Source: Trichosporon coremiiforme (taxonomy: Eukaryota > Basidiomycota > Tremellomycetes > Trichosporonales > Trichosporonaceae). From it: a stretch of DNA of 64,000 nt. How positions within the stretch are numbered: the first letter of the stretch is position 1; each line of letters starts with the position of its first letter. Location: NCBI GenBank assembly GCA_039545355.1, contig BCJJ01000006.1, positions 1,426,001 through 1,490,000 of the forward strand, read 5' to 3'. Below are positions 10,259 through 20,810 of the stretch, in pieces. The translations under genes and the position numbers were made by a program. The notes beneath the pieces were generated by a model. It was not told where the DNA came from. It searched no databases and was given only the letters and a program-made list of their open reading frames with translations.

Positions 10259-11925
10259 ATGCGTCTTCCAACCCGGGTGTTTGAGGAGCGCGCGCCGAGT
10301 TCCACAGACGCGACGCTTCCGCTCGGCCATCCCGTTCACAAGAAGAAACCGCCCGTCGTCGACCCGCTCCCCGTCAAGCGAGATGACGCCTTGCCACTCG
10401 ACCACCCGATTCATCGCAAGAAGCCCCCCATCGTCGACCCGCTTCCCATCAAGCGCGATGAGCTGACGACGACTGTTCTTCTGCTCAACCATCCTATTCA
10501 CGAAAAGCAGCCTCCCATCGTTGATTCTCTTCCGATCAAGCGAGCGAAGGAGACGCCTACATCGGTCTTGCCTCTTGATCACCCCTTTCACAGTAAGCGG
10601 CGGCCCATTGTCGACCCGCTGCCTGCCAAGCGCGGTGCGCCCACTGAGACGGGTCTCCCGCTTGATCATCCAATTCACAAGAAGAAGCCTCCCATTGTCG
10701 ATCCTGTCCCCCTCGACCCATACGCGAAGCGCGAGAACCACCGCGACCTGCCCTGGAAGCGCCAGGACCGCGGCGGCCAGCCCTTGTCGACGCAGGACGG
10801 CCCCGCCGCACAGGGTGGGCAGGTGAATGTCGCCTCGATGAATCCGCAGACTCTCATAGATCAGCTCCCGAGCTGCATCCGCGAATGTCTGTCCCGCGCG
10901 CCAGCGGGACACTGCGATCCGACAGACTTCAAATGTCTCTGCACGAACGACCAATATCTGGCGGCTGCGATGGTGAGTCAAGCATCAATGGCTAATGAAT
11001 CTGGAGGGGTGGAAACGCGAAGGGGATGACAAGCTGACGTCAGAACTGCTGGACGATCAACTGCGGAGGCGCCGAGGTGCAGCTCGCCGTCGGGGCGGCG
11101 CAGGGCCTATGCTCTACGGCAATCGTGGCCGGCCCGTGGCCGGCGGAAAGCAACATCCTGACCGCGCCCGTGATCTACAGCAAGGCAGCGTGGAACATTC
11201 AGGCCATCATGTCCTCATTGTGCTCCCTCATATTAGTCGCCGCGATCATTCTTGGCGGTCTGTCCTGCCGCGCTCAGGCGAGGAAGGAGGCGTCCCACCG
11301 CTCCGGGAACGGGGGTACAAAGGACTCGCGCGACTTCATCTCCCAGGGCTCGGGGACGGGCAAGGGCTCGGCATCGAACCGCGCGTCGGCTGGACAGCAA
11401 GTGACCACGTTCGGGTTCGGGGAGGAGTCTATCGTGACGAGCCTGCCGCGCATTCCGCCTGGCCCGCGCAAGATGCCCCGCTTCACTGCCTTGCCCTCTG
11501 AGGAGAAGGATGCCGACGCCAAGGACGTAGCAGATGCAGAGAGCTGGGACTTGTCACACTCGAAGCACTCTCACTCTCGCACTCCCTCGCGCACTCCCTC
11601 GCGCACGCACTCGCGTGCCGGTAGCAAGAGCAGCAAGATGGGCAGCAAAGATGGGCACGCAGAGAGGAGTCTGCTGCCCAATCCCCTCGACGACGGCAAC
11701 ACAAGCGATACTAGTGATATCGGCATGAGGGTCCTGCCCTACGCGTTGTCGTCCCCTTCGTCGTCCAGTGGCGGGAGCCACAACGAGACGACTATCGTCA
11801 TTGGGCCTGAAGCGACGAGCGGCCGCCGCCCAGACATCAGTCCCCTCGAGAGCATCGGCTCGGTGCGCACACAGGGCGCCCAGTCGTTGACCGAGGACGA
11901 GCCCTTCGCGCGCCGCGGCGCTTAG
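10259..11925 (+). CDS. CFEM-domain membrane protein with N-terminal Kex2-type peptide repeats (531 aa, 2 exons)
   Basis: Exons 10259-10972 and 11044-11925; the junction falls between AAAM and NCWTINC. Residues 20-158 hold five repeats (consensus LPLDHPIHxKxPPIVDP) each followed within a few residues by Lys-Arg (40-41, 65-66, 94-95, 124-125, 157-158), with a further KR at 167-168, as in precursors cut by the Golgi protease Kex2. Residues 206-261 are a complete eight-Cys CFEM domain (Cys 206, 210, 219, 226, 228, 240, 245, 261, with TD in loop 3). One membrane helix follows (about 293-313), then a Ser-rich cytosolic tail with SRTPSRTPSRTHSR. CFEM proteins act in haem uptake, adhesion or sensing. 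MRLPTR is not a signal peptide, so the true N-terminus may lie in an upstream exon. The combination of the two parts is not one I recognise. Confidence 0.75.
10316..10732 (+). repeat. Five coding repeats ending in KR (peptide-precursor array)
   Basis: The units cover residues 20-41, 45-66, 74-95, 104-125 and 133-158 of the CFEM gene. Units 2 and 5 differ in 11 of the first 17 codons by silent changes but in only one residue, so the peptide is conserved while the DNA has drifted. Confidence 0.9.
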
Positions 11926-12124
11926 ATCCGGAGTTCTTCTGGAAACAGACACGAACAATGAAGTGATACCCACCCGGTCTCCCAGTATATAATGCCGTTG
12001 TAATGCCCCAACTGTGAATGTAATCCGACGGACGTACAGGTCCAAGTGTCGAGAAAATCTAGTCGTTGCATGCGAGGAGAATTGAGAGATAATGCATATA
12101 TACTGTGGAGTTGGGTTACTGCGG

Positions 12125-13182
12125 TTACTGGGACGCCTGCGGTTGCGCGGGCTCGGCGGGCGCCGGCGCGACGGGCTCGGCGTCCTGCTTGGCGATGGCC
12201 TCGGCCTCGCGCGCAATCGCCGCCTCGCGAGCCGCACGGCGCGCCATAATCTCGCGGACCGTGTTTCCCTGTCGTCAGTTGCGAAGACTCCTGGGTAACT
12301 CACAGCGTTGGCGTGCTCCTGCCTCCAGCGCCATCCCTTGATCTTCATCGTGAGCTGCTTGCGGTAGGCCTTGACGTTGCCGACGGCGAACTCCTTGTTC
12401 AGGAGGTCCTCGCGGGCAGCTGCCTGGACCTCACCCTCCTCGAGCGTTCCCCACTGGCCGGCGCGCATCTCCTCGACGTCGTCGGGGTAGTGGAACGGCT
12501 CCCGGAGACCAACGATGGCACGCTTGTAGTTGTTGTTGCGGCCACCCTTGCGCACCTTCTCGCCGTTGTTTGTCCGCGTGACGGTGCCGACATAGACGTC
12601 GGTACGGATGTAGGTGACGTCGAGGCCGTAGACGGCCTGGAGGTACGAGCGGAGGTCGGTCTTGGTCATGCCGGTCGGGATACGGAAGGTCGCCTTCCAG
12701 GGGTCGTACGCCTCGCCGGGCGGGGTGTGGTTGCGAACAAGTCGGATCTGGATGTTGGGAAGCCAGATCTTCTGTCCGACGATGGCCTCACGCATGCCCT
12801 CCTTCAGCGGAGCCTTGCCCTCGCCCGCGCGCTCGAAGAAGCTCCACTTGCTCTCCGGGGTGGCCGCGCCGCCCTCGAGCGCGGCCGCACCGGACACACC
12901 ACGCACACGCGAGCGCCACAGCTGGTTGACCTCGAGGAACTTGGCGCGCGCAGCCACCTCCTCGCCTGCAAAGTTGCCCGCGGCACGGTGGTCCTGGAAC
13001 TCCTCCTCCATGCGCGTCGGGAACGGCTCGGCGTCGGGACCGGTGAACTTCTCGGGCTGCGTCAGGGGAGAGGTCTTCTGGACGGCCTCGGCGAGCTCGG
13101 CCCGCCGTCTCCTGACGGCCATCGGGATCGAGTTGGACGGGCCCGCGCCGGTCGTGAGCGCTCGGCGGAGAATGAACGACAT
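12125..13182 (-). CDS. MRP20: Mitochondrial large-subunit ribosomal protein uL23m (340 aa, 2 exons)
   Basis: Exon 1 is 12304-13182 and exon 2 is 12125-12268. A 35-nt phase-0 intron joins QEHANA to GNTVREIMARR. The start (MSFILRRALTTG) has the arginines expected of a mitochondrial presequence. The uL23 core is visible near residues 165-220 (WLPNIQIRLVRNHTPPG, FRIPTGMTKTDLRSYLQAVYG, VTYIRTDVYVG). Exon 2 adds an Ala/Pro-rich tail. uL23m sits at the exit tunnel of the mitoribosome. It is longer than yeast Mrp20 (263 aa) owing to N- and C-terminal extensions. Divergent from BIR1. Confidence 0.85.
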
Positions 13183-13571
13183 GCTGGGTCGAGGGGTGTA
13201 GATGTGGGTTGAGCGATGATACCGAGCCAGCCGCAAAAGTCCAGCCTCGTCCACCGGCTGTCGGTGGAAATGAAAATGTCGGAGGCGACTGAAATCGGAA
13301 ACTTTAGGCGCCCGGAGACAGTTGGACAAGGTCCCACGCCTAACTCCACTTAGCGCCTAACTTTGCGGAAGCAAACGAGGGGAGCGGGGGTTGAATCAGA
13401 CACAAACAAACGACTAACGTGAAAGTAAATAACGTCGCAGGCAGGAAGTACAGTCACTCCCGGTCTATATCAGCAGCACAGATCTCCCACCAGAGACACC
13501 CGCTATCTGGCTCTCGACCTTGTTACTACACACCTAGTCCCTTTTTCATCGACACATAACACTCCCTCGCC
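13183..13571. promoter_or_regulatory. Shared divergent promoter of MRP20 and BIR1
   Basis: 389 bp between two start codons facing apart. TAACTCCACTTAGCGCCTAA contains near-repeats of TTAGGCGC read both ways (13310 and 13350 areas). No named site is assigned. Confidence 0.45.
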
Positions 13572-15294
13572 ATGCAGTGCCTCGAGGCGCGGCTCAAGTC
13601 CTATGACGCCGTGACGCGACCAAAACGCGCCGCAAAGGTCGCGTTCCCCCTCGACCCCGAACAGTACCCACACCTCACTCCCGCCGCCCTGTCCAAGGCA
13701 GGCTTCTACCACCAGCCCGGCAAGGAGAAGGACGTCGACTCGCATGACACGTGCAAGTGCTTCATGTGCGGCCTCGTGCTTGGCGGCTGGGACGAGGACG
13801 ACGACCCTTTTGCCGAGCACGTTCGACGCGACGGCGAGTGCGCATGGAAGGAAGTCATCTGCCGAATCGAGGTCGACCGTGCGAATGGTGGCGGGGGCAG
13901 GCTGAGGTTTGTCACCGGCGTAACGTTTTCCGCTAATCTTTCAGGAAGGTCTACGAGTCAGCGGACCAGTTACCCAACTCTGATCGCATGCGCAGATACC
14001 GTGAGAACACGTTCGGGGACTGGTGGCCGCACGACAAGCCGACCGCCAAGGACCTTGCTGCTGCCGGCTTTGTGTACACGCCCGGGCTTAAGGCGCCTGA
14101 TGCGACGACGTGCCCATTGTGCCAGTACGAGGTCGTCGAGTGGGAGGAAAACGACAACCCATGGTTCGTCGCGCCTTTGCTTACGCGTTAACAATCAGGG
14201 ACATTCATCACCGCAAGGAACCCGACTGCCCATTCTTCACGGCGACGGTAGAGATCACGAAGACCAAGGGTCGCAAGGCTGCCGGCCGAACAACGAGACG
14301 GACGACTGCAGCGACTGCCGCCGCCGAGTCAGACGCCGAGCCGGAGCCGCCAAAAAGGCGAGGAAGGACGGCTAAAGCTTCCGGTCTTGCTGCCTCGACC
14401 TCAACTATCGCCCCCGAGGATGAGACGGCGCCTCCAAAGCGACGAGGACGCCCGCCAAAGGCGTCTGTTGTTCAGGAGCCGGCTGAGACAGAAGCCGAAC
14501 CGCCGAACCGACGAAGACGGGCAACTAAGAACTCGTCGGCCAGCGAGCTTGCAACATCGACGTCAACGCGGAGGGCAACCTCGACCCGCAGCCGGAGCAA
14601 GGCGTCGACCGCGAACGAGGTGTCCGAGGACGTCAATGACAGTCTCGAGCTCCCGCAACCGGAACCCGAGGAGGAGCCCGAGCCGAAGCCGTCCAAGTCT
14701 TCACGAGCCAAGGGCAAGAAGAAGCCGGAGCCGGAACCGGAGTCTGAGGTGGAGGTCGTGGAGCCGGAGCCAGCACCGGAGCCTGAGCCTGAGCCTGAAG
14801 CTGAGCCTGAGCCCGAGCCCATCGTTGGGCCAGAACCGGAGCCCGTCGTCGAGCCAGAACCGGAACCCGCCGCTGAGCCTGAGCCCGCTGCCGAACCCGA
14901 GCCGTCCCCCGAGAAGCCGAAGCGTAAGACGAAGCCTCTGCCAAGAAAGAAGCTCTCCGCCGCGACCGAGCCGGTGCGCAACCGTGACGCCCCAGCTGTT
15001 TCCACCAAGAGTGTACCGAACCGGCCACTGGTCACTGCGGACCCGAACGTGCCTCCGCCGCCGCCACCAGCAGCCAAGGGCTCGCCGTCTGTCCGACATG
15101 CCGTCGACGCCATCGTCGGCAAGGAGGGCAAGCACTCGCCGCTGACCGAGGAGCAGAAGAATATGACGCTCGAGGACTATGTGCGGCTGCAGTTCAAGCT
15201 GCGGCACGAGGAGATGCGCAAGGAGGGCGAGAGCATGATTGCGGCCTGGGAGGCGCGCACGCGGGACGCGCGGACCAAGATCGAGACTGCTTAG
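13572..15294 (+). CDS. BIR1: Bir1/survivin-type protein with two BIR domains (549 aa, 3 exons)
   Basis: Exons 13572-13906, 13945-14163 and 14199-15294; introns are 38 and 35 nt. BIR 1 has ligands Cys63, Cys66, His83, Cys90 (C-x2-C-x16-H-x6-C). BIR 2, rebuilt across both introns, has the same spacing ([17 protein letters not shown], then IHHRKEPDC). The two-BIR layout is that of fungal Bir1, the chromosomal passenger subunit that works with INCENP and Aurora B. The centre is basic and acidic low complexity: four KRRGR-type AT-hook-like boxes, then a long Glu-Pro run (about residues 350-450). The C-terminus ([20 protein letters not shown]) is a predicted helix. Intron 1 uses the donor GTTTGT, the only upstream GT that gives the right phase. 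Confidence 0.85.
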
Positions 15295-15357
15295 TGGGCA
15301 CGGCGCTGGTGATTGATTGTACTGTACTACGTGTAGGATTATGCATAGACGCTAGAT

Positions 15358-16225
15358 TCAAGGGACGACCTCGGTCTTGCGCGGCGAGTCAGTCGCGCTC
15401 GTCCACTGCGTGCGCTTGTGCGGCTTGGTGCCGAGGTCGAGCACCTCAACGCTCTCGGGTTGGAGTGCGAGCACGGCGAAGTTCTCCCATGCGCGGGCGA
15501 GGGCGTCCTTGGTCTTCTCGTCGGCGCCGTCATCGGAGGCGGGCTGGTGTCAGCTCCCTCCACTGAACAACCTACCAGCTCGTCGATCCAGTTGTTCGGG
15601 TCGTCTTTGAGTTCGGCACCGGGCTTGGGTCGGCAGAAACTGGCCCTCAGCTCCGGATTCAAGCCGTCCCAGAGTTCCTTGCGCTTCTTCTCCCACCACT
15701 CTGGGTTGGATTCGGGTGCGTCCTTTGGGAAAGACGCAGCGAGCGTTTTCGCATCCTCCTCTGGTGTCGAGTAGGGAGGGGATGGGAAGGGGATCGGAGA
15801 GGGATACAGGATCATCCGGCCTTCGAGACGCACTTGCACGAGAGACGGGAAGAGCCACGCGATCGCTGCGCCGTGCTCCATCTGCCGCGTTTTGGCCATG
15901 CGTCGGTCGGTAGTCGTTAGGAGGAGGTGGGAGGGCGAAACTGATGTTAACTCGCGCGGAATGTTTCCAAGCTAGTTCGGGTTCGGCCCCAGGCGAGTTT
16001 CCGTCGGCTCTAAAGCCTTCCAGTACTCAGGAGCGAAGAGTCGAGAGAGTCCGAGGACGCAAGAAAAGGGAAGGGACCTTCGGAACGGAGAAGCTACTCA
16101 CACTCCCGGTGCACGACGTACCGCACGTGCGGGGCCGGATTCGCCGTCGCGAACGAGTACACGCTGCTCTTGGCGTGCTGCTTCAGCTGCTGCTCGAGCA
16201 CGATGCGCCACTCGGGTGTGCCCAT
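15358..16225 (-). CDS. Pyridoxamine 5'-phosphate oxidase-like FMN-binding protein, Alr4036 type (224 aa, 3 exons)
   Basis: Exon 1 is 16102-16225, exon 2 is 15576-15940 and exon 3 is 15358-15543; introns are 161 and 32 nt. The spliced start (MGTPEWRIVLEQQLKQHAKS, then SVYSFATANPAPHVRYVVHREF) and the motif LLLTTTDRRMAKTRQMEHG match the Alr4036-type flavin-binding family. LVQVRLEGRM and the WWEKKRKELWDGL block follow, ending in TEVVP. The protein probably binds FMN. Whether it makes pyridoxal phosphate is uncertain, since this family is distinct from true Pdx3. Intron 1 is long for the window. It lies downstream of the NmrA-like gene on the same strand. Confidence 0.72.
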
Positions 16226-16534
16226 GATGAGATTGTTGGATGTTGCGAAGTCGAGGGGGATCCTAGAGACGATCGCAGCAGAACCTCCCTCCACCTTGAG
16301 GTGTGCTTGGCCCCGCGGACCGATGACGGAATCGGGCCCTGGCTGAAGTCGGTCGAAGTCGGCGTCTTAGATCTCGCCGTGCCGTACCTGCCGCACACTA
16401 CCAGATCTCTCGCATGATGCTCTCGCCACTCAGTACACACGATTACTTTGCATACGATGATGTCCTTTCCGATTCGATTAGTTACAAGCTATTACTTCAC
16501 TCCCCTCCTGATATTACACAGATTGACCTTTTGG
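16226..16534. other. Short intergenic stretch between two minus-strand genes
   Basis: 309 bp holding the 3' end of the NmrA-like gene and the promoter of the flavoprotein gene. No further gene is seen. Confidence 0.5.
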
Positions 16535-17914
16535 CTAGTGGCTCGCCGCAGAGTCCTTGGAACCCTTGCGCTCGGCGTTCTTGTCGAACGACTTGCGGTG
16601 CGAGCTGAGGGAGAGGCGGCGCGTGGGCTGGTCCTCCTTCGTGCGCTGCAGGAAGGACTTGAAGTCCTCCGGGTCAGGGAGGACCTTGCGCGTCACCTCG
16701 AGGTCGAACTCGGAGTCGAAGTTCTTGTAGAACTGAATGTCAGCTATGATTGAAGTCCTTCTGGCAGCTTGAGATAGGGGAGCGTGCGGGTGAACTCAAA
16801 CTCACGTTGCTCAGGCCGCTGATGGCCGACGAGACATACTTGACCGCCGTTGCCGCAAGACCCATCGCCTCATCGGGCTTCTTGCCGTAGCAGTCCTCGT
16901 ATGTCACGATGATCTCGTTCATGGTGAGCTTGTCGCCGGCGAGGGGGATCTTGCCGGTGATGCCCTCGTTGAGCGCCTTGGCGCCGGCGCGGCCGATGTC
17001 GCGGGTGGAGATGAGCATGATCTTCTTGGTGGCCAGCTGCTCGGGGGTGAAAGTCTTGCGCCACAAGACAGTACGGTACAGCTTGTGGGAGTAGCCGGCG
17101 TGCGGGAGCCAGTTGTCCATGAAGTCTGTGTCGCCGAGAATGGTCACGAGTGGGAAACCCTGCTTCTCAATCTCGGCCTCAATGACGCGCTTCGCGTGCA
17201 TCCCGTCGTTGATCTCTTCGGACCCGCAGTTCGTGGAAGCATACACGAAGTGATGGCATTGCCACTCCTTGGCCGCGTGCACGATGTTCTTGCCTGCGTG
17301 TTAGCTGCAACAGTTGCGGATAGCTGTCTGTTTCGCCACTCTCCGGCACGGAACGCGCTGGCTCATGGGACAGCTGATAGCTTGTAGTCATAAGACCAAG
17401 CCGCAGCAGGAACCACTGCTCCGTCGCAAGCCTCGCACCGCGCAGTTCGGAAGCCACCCGGTGGTCATGTGCCTTGCGGCCAGAATCAGGCTCATCCGCC
17501 ACCGCTGCAGTCGAGTCAACTCAACTCACCCTGGGTGATCTCCTGTTTCTCCGAAATGTACCCCTGAACCGAGAAGACGCCGTACACCTCTCCGGGATTG
17601 AGGTGCGCCGCGCGGAGTGCGAGCGCGGGGTGCTCGCAGTACTCGGCTGAGTGCACCACGGTGACGCCAGGCAAGTCCTTCAGGGGGGTAGCCTTCTCGG
17701 AGCGCACGAGAAGGAAGATCTTGTAGCCTGGGTACTCTGAGAGCGCGCGGACGAAGGCACTCCCTTGCGCACCCGTACCGCCAAAGACGACGACGTTCTT
17801 CTCTCCGGTGGAGGCCGTCGGCGCAGCACCGGCCGTAGCAGCAGGGGCGGTGGTGGTCGTGGCAGCAGGAGCGGTGGTGGTCGTGGTAGTAGTGGTAGTC
17901 GTGGTGTCGGCCAT
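16535..17914 (-). CDS. NmrA-like NAD(P)-binding protein (356 aa, 3 exons)
   Basis: Exon 1 is 17530-17914, exon 2 is 16806-17293 and exon 3 is 16535-16732, with phases 1 and 0. The Rossmann dinucleotide motif is at residue 40 or so (NVVVFGGTGAQGSAFVRAL). YGVFSVQGY, VYASTNCGSEEI and FPLVTILGDTDFMDNWLP are typical of NmrA/HSCARG proteins, which sense NADPH or act as regulators rather than true dehydrogenases; the active-site Tyr-x3-Lys of classical SDRs is not evident. The N-terminus is unusual: eleven threonines in a row, then Thr/Ala runs, before the fold begins. The C-terminal exon is basic and Ser-rich. Regulatory target unknown. Confidence 0.8.
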
Positions 17915-19333
17915 GGTGGATGTTGCTGGCTGTGGGAACTGGGCGCCCGACCGTCTTCTTATAGACCGTCACAGATCATGAGACGCACACAGATCGCAGA
18001 GATCCAGAGGACAACGCTCGGAACGCACGCAACTTAGCGCGATCCGTTGTGAGAAGCCTCAGTCGGCGCACTGTGCCTCCTGGCCCGCAGCAGGTGGACG
18101 GATCTGGTCGAAGAGCGTGATGAGCGAGCTTGGCATGGCTGTCGGATGAATATGCAACACACAAATAAGGCGGAGGCGGCGCGACAGCGACGACGACGAG
18201 TCGTAACAATATCATGCCGAGTTGCGCCTGTGGGCGCAGGCTGAGACTTCATGCGTGGAACGATGAGGCGGGGCAGAAGACCAGAGGGCCGGGACGGTAT
18301 GATGGACCGCGAGCGTCGTGAGCCGGACTGGCGAGAGGCGAGGGCTCGAAGGAGACCCAGAACAGAGGAATGAGGAAGGTACGCCAGTTGTGCATTTACT
18401 CAAACGCTTTCGACATCGACGTAACCGCTGCGTCGGATCCGAGGGGAGCCGGGAGCACAGAGCCCAGTGCGGAGCTGAATTCGCCCTGCCCGCCGTGACA
18501 TTCCTTACCTGAAACCGAGCAGGCCATTGATACTCGCGTGGTTTCCTCGACTCCCTCCCCACTTAACACTTCCACTACCCGAGTCACGGTGTACAAATGC
18601 GACACGCACGCGCCTGACCTTGTGCTGATAATCATTGATCCGTGAGCGGCAATTGCCCATCGTCTTGGCACACTAGATGTCCTGCAACGTTTGTGGTGCT
18701 CCGTCGACATCGGGTCAGATGCCCCTGCATAGGCATTGATATACGTGAAAGACAGAGACGCGCGGGGTGTTGACCGAGCCTGAACTCCGCGCCACAGTCC
18801 CCGCCTTCGCTTCTCCTTCTCCTTCTCGTTTCCTCTTCTCTCTTTTGTTTTCCTCCTTCACATTGTTCTTGAAGCGGCGAAACATAGGTGCCCTTCACCG
18901 CTCCCCTTTACAGGCTGAGTAAAGAGCAGGGAGCTCGTCCGTCAAGTGGTGGGTACGGCCACTTGGGGTCACCGCGACTCGGGCGTCTGCGTCCACGACG
19001 CTGCAGCGGTGCGCAGCCTGCTTCCACGAGGGACGCACCAGGCGCACGTAATCGCAATCTTAGGACTGGAGGTCGCACTCGAGCACCCCTATGTCGTGGA
19101 CGGCCGTCAACACGGTCTGGGCCCATGACCGCAACGCTTGGACGTTTGGCCGGCGGCACGTCTCCAGTTCCTCGTGACGGCCCGAGACTAGGGCATGGGC
19201 GAACCCAATCGCATTCTCTGCAATCCATCACCTCGATGAGCCCGGGGCTACTAGGTCTGGAGGCGCCCCCGGTGGTTCTCCTCTCTGCCATGCCGCCGGG
19301 CAGGAGCGTGGCAAGTTCGGCGAGTGGGTTTCC
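17915..19333. other. Intergenic stretch, no gene supported
   Basis: About 1.4 kb. The part next to 17914 is the promoter of the NmrA-like gene. A CT-rich run (18800-18860) could be a fungal promoter tract. Short ORFs on both strands overlap and lack family motifs. Confidence 0.45.
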
Positions 19334-20080
19334 CTAGGACTCATCCAAGGTGCTCGTCAGGACGTCGTCGAGGCAGTGCTGCTCCAACTTGTCCACGAAT
19401 TGGTCTAGCAGCTCCGGGGAAGCGAACAACTCGGACACAAAGTGCACCAGTGAGCGAAAGCATCCTTCAATATCGCTGGCAGTTTCCGCGGCCACCGCTG
19501 TGGAGCAGTCGGGAGAACTGCGCCGCTCGTTGCTTAGAGCCGTTTCTCCGACCAACGTGAGCTTCTTAAACTTGACGTTTTGCTAAAAGTCTCCGGGTTG
19601 GTCAGGAGGACTGGTGACAGAGATCGAACGAACTTGTGCAGGGGCCGACCTGCGCGAGGCGTACCACGCTTTCCTGGTGGTGAGCTCAAGGATCAAGTTC
19701 CTATCCATCTGAGCCCCTGGATCTTGTTCCGAACAAGTCAGCGCAAAATTCTGAACGATTCAAGGTCAGAGGAATCGGGTCTCCGTGCGCGCGCGCGTGC
19801 TGCTCCGCGATCTTGTTGGCGAGAACATGGATACTGGTCTTCTCCTCCTCTACGGTTAGGTCGTACTTGACGCCCCGCCATGGCCAACCGTCACGATTAG
19901 GGGGAACTCTCTGGGTCCGCATCAAGAGGTGACAACGTGCCCACGCATTGTCTACCACGATCCGTGCGTGAAGGTAACCAAGTGGGTGTCTAGCTGTGCG
20001 AGGTGTTCGGCGGAAGCTTCTACCCCCCAGTGCCAGGGAGCCTCGTCACATAGCTCGCACTTGGAACTTCAGTCAACAAG
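19334..20080 (-). other. Possible intron-containing gene or decayed gene, unresolved
   Basis: Three minus-strand segments read like protein. The last (19334 to about 19565) contains DIEGCFRSLVHFVSELF and LLDQFVDKLEQHCLDDVL and ends at a stop. It joins in frame to RKAWYASRRSAPAQ if a 51-nt intron (GTTCGT to TTTTAG, with a CTGAC branch site) is removed. Upstream, 19701-19958 contains WPWRGVKYDLTVEEEKTSI and LANKIAEQHARAHGD in a different frame that I could not splice in. Further up, KCELCDEAPWHWGVEASAEH (about 20000-20065) sits beside stops. No family is recognised. It may be a real gene with introns I missed, or a pseudogene. Confidence 0.3.
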
Positions 20081-20556
20081 CTTCTGTTAGCTCGCCACTG
20101 AAAGTACCTGAGGAAAGCTTCACAGGGGGGTATCTCATGTTAGAGTGACGGCTGGATGTGTGGAGGGTTGATGTAGCAGAGCGATATAGGGTGGCAAAAG
20201 AGGTTGTTCGAAGCCCCTCCTTCCTCGCCGGCTTCACCCCCAGCCAGCTTGGGCTGCGCACTGCGCAACTCCCAGCGCCCCAGCATGTACGCGCATATGC
20301 GAAGGAGCCAGCCGAAGGCTCCAGGGAAGGCTCCAGGCCTTCACGCTGAGGGCGTCTTACCCTGCACGCTCGCCGATGCTGATCTCAATCTTAGCGTGCC
20401 CTCGCCACGAGATCAGTACCGCCACACACGACTAGTTTCAGATCATCTGCGCCCGCCGATCCGCAGCCTCCTCCACCCAAACCGGCTACCGTTTCTACGA
20501 GTCCCAAAACGATATTTCTCAACTTCGGCATCCTTCCCATGTATCAAACGCCCCCG

Positions 20557-20561
20557 AAAAA
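20557..20561 (-). terminator. Pol III terminator of tRNA-Thr
   Basis: Five T residues on the transcribed strand, eight bases past the tRNA 3' end. Confidence 0.7.
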
Positions 20562-20569
20562 GAGATGGT

Positions 20570-20650
20570 TGCCCCTTGACGGAGTCGAACCGCCGACCTT
20601 TCCCTGTAAGGAGTACGAAAGGAACGCAACTACCACTGTGCTAAAGAGGC
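20570..20650 (-). tRNA. tRNA-Thr(CGT) with an 8-nt intron
   Basis: Read on the minus strand, the acceptor stem is GCCTCTT/AAGGGGC with discriminator A. The T arm is GGCGG-TTCGACT-CCGTC and the anticodon stem is TTCCT/GGGAA. The loop reads TT-CGT-A, then an 8-nt insert (CTCCTTAC) after position 37, where eukaryotic tRNA introns sit, giving anticodon CGT. The D stem has one mismatch. Placing the intron elsewhere would change the identity, so Thr is likely rather than certain. Confidence 0.75.
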
Positions 20651-20734
20651 GGGTGTATTAACCGTTAAGACAACACCAGGATGTTGCCTGGCAGAAACTC
20701 GGATCCATGTATGCCGCCCTGCAGAATCTGAATG

Positions 20735-20804
20735 TGTTGGAATTACCATATAAGCGGTCCAACAGCCTAATAGTAATTAATTCCCGTTTTTCTATATCCC
20801 AACA
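20735..20804. mobile_element. 70-bp LTR-like element with target-site duplication
   Basis: Begins TGTTGG and ends CCAACA (inverted ends, TG...CA). It is flanked on both sides by the same six bases, TGAATG (20729-20734 and 20805-20810). It lies 84 bp upstream of the tRNA-Thr 5' end, the kind of place Ty1/copia- and Ty3-type elements choose. It is too short for a full LTR and is probably an internally deleted solo LTR. Confidence 0.6.
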
Positions 20805-20810
20805 TGAATG

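Noticed and set aside
11554..13329. 591-codon minus-strand ORF reading through the uL23m gene and beyond
   Set aside because: The uL23m intron (12269-12303) lacks a stop in this frame, so the ORF runs on into sequence antisense to the CFEM gene; the spliced frame ends properly at 12125.
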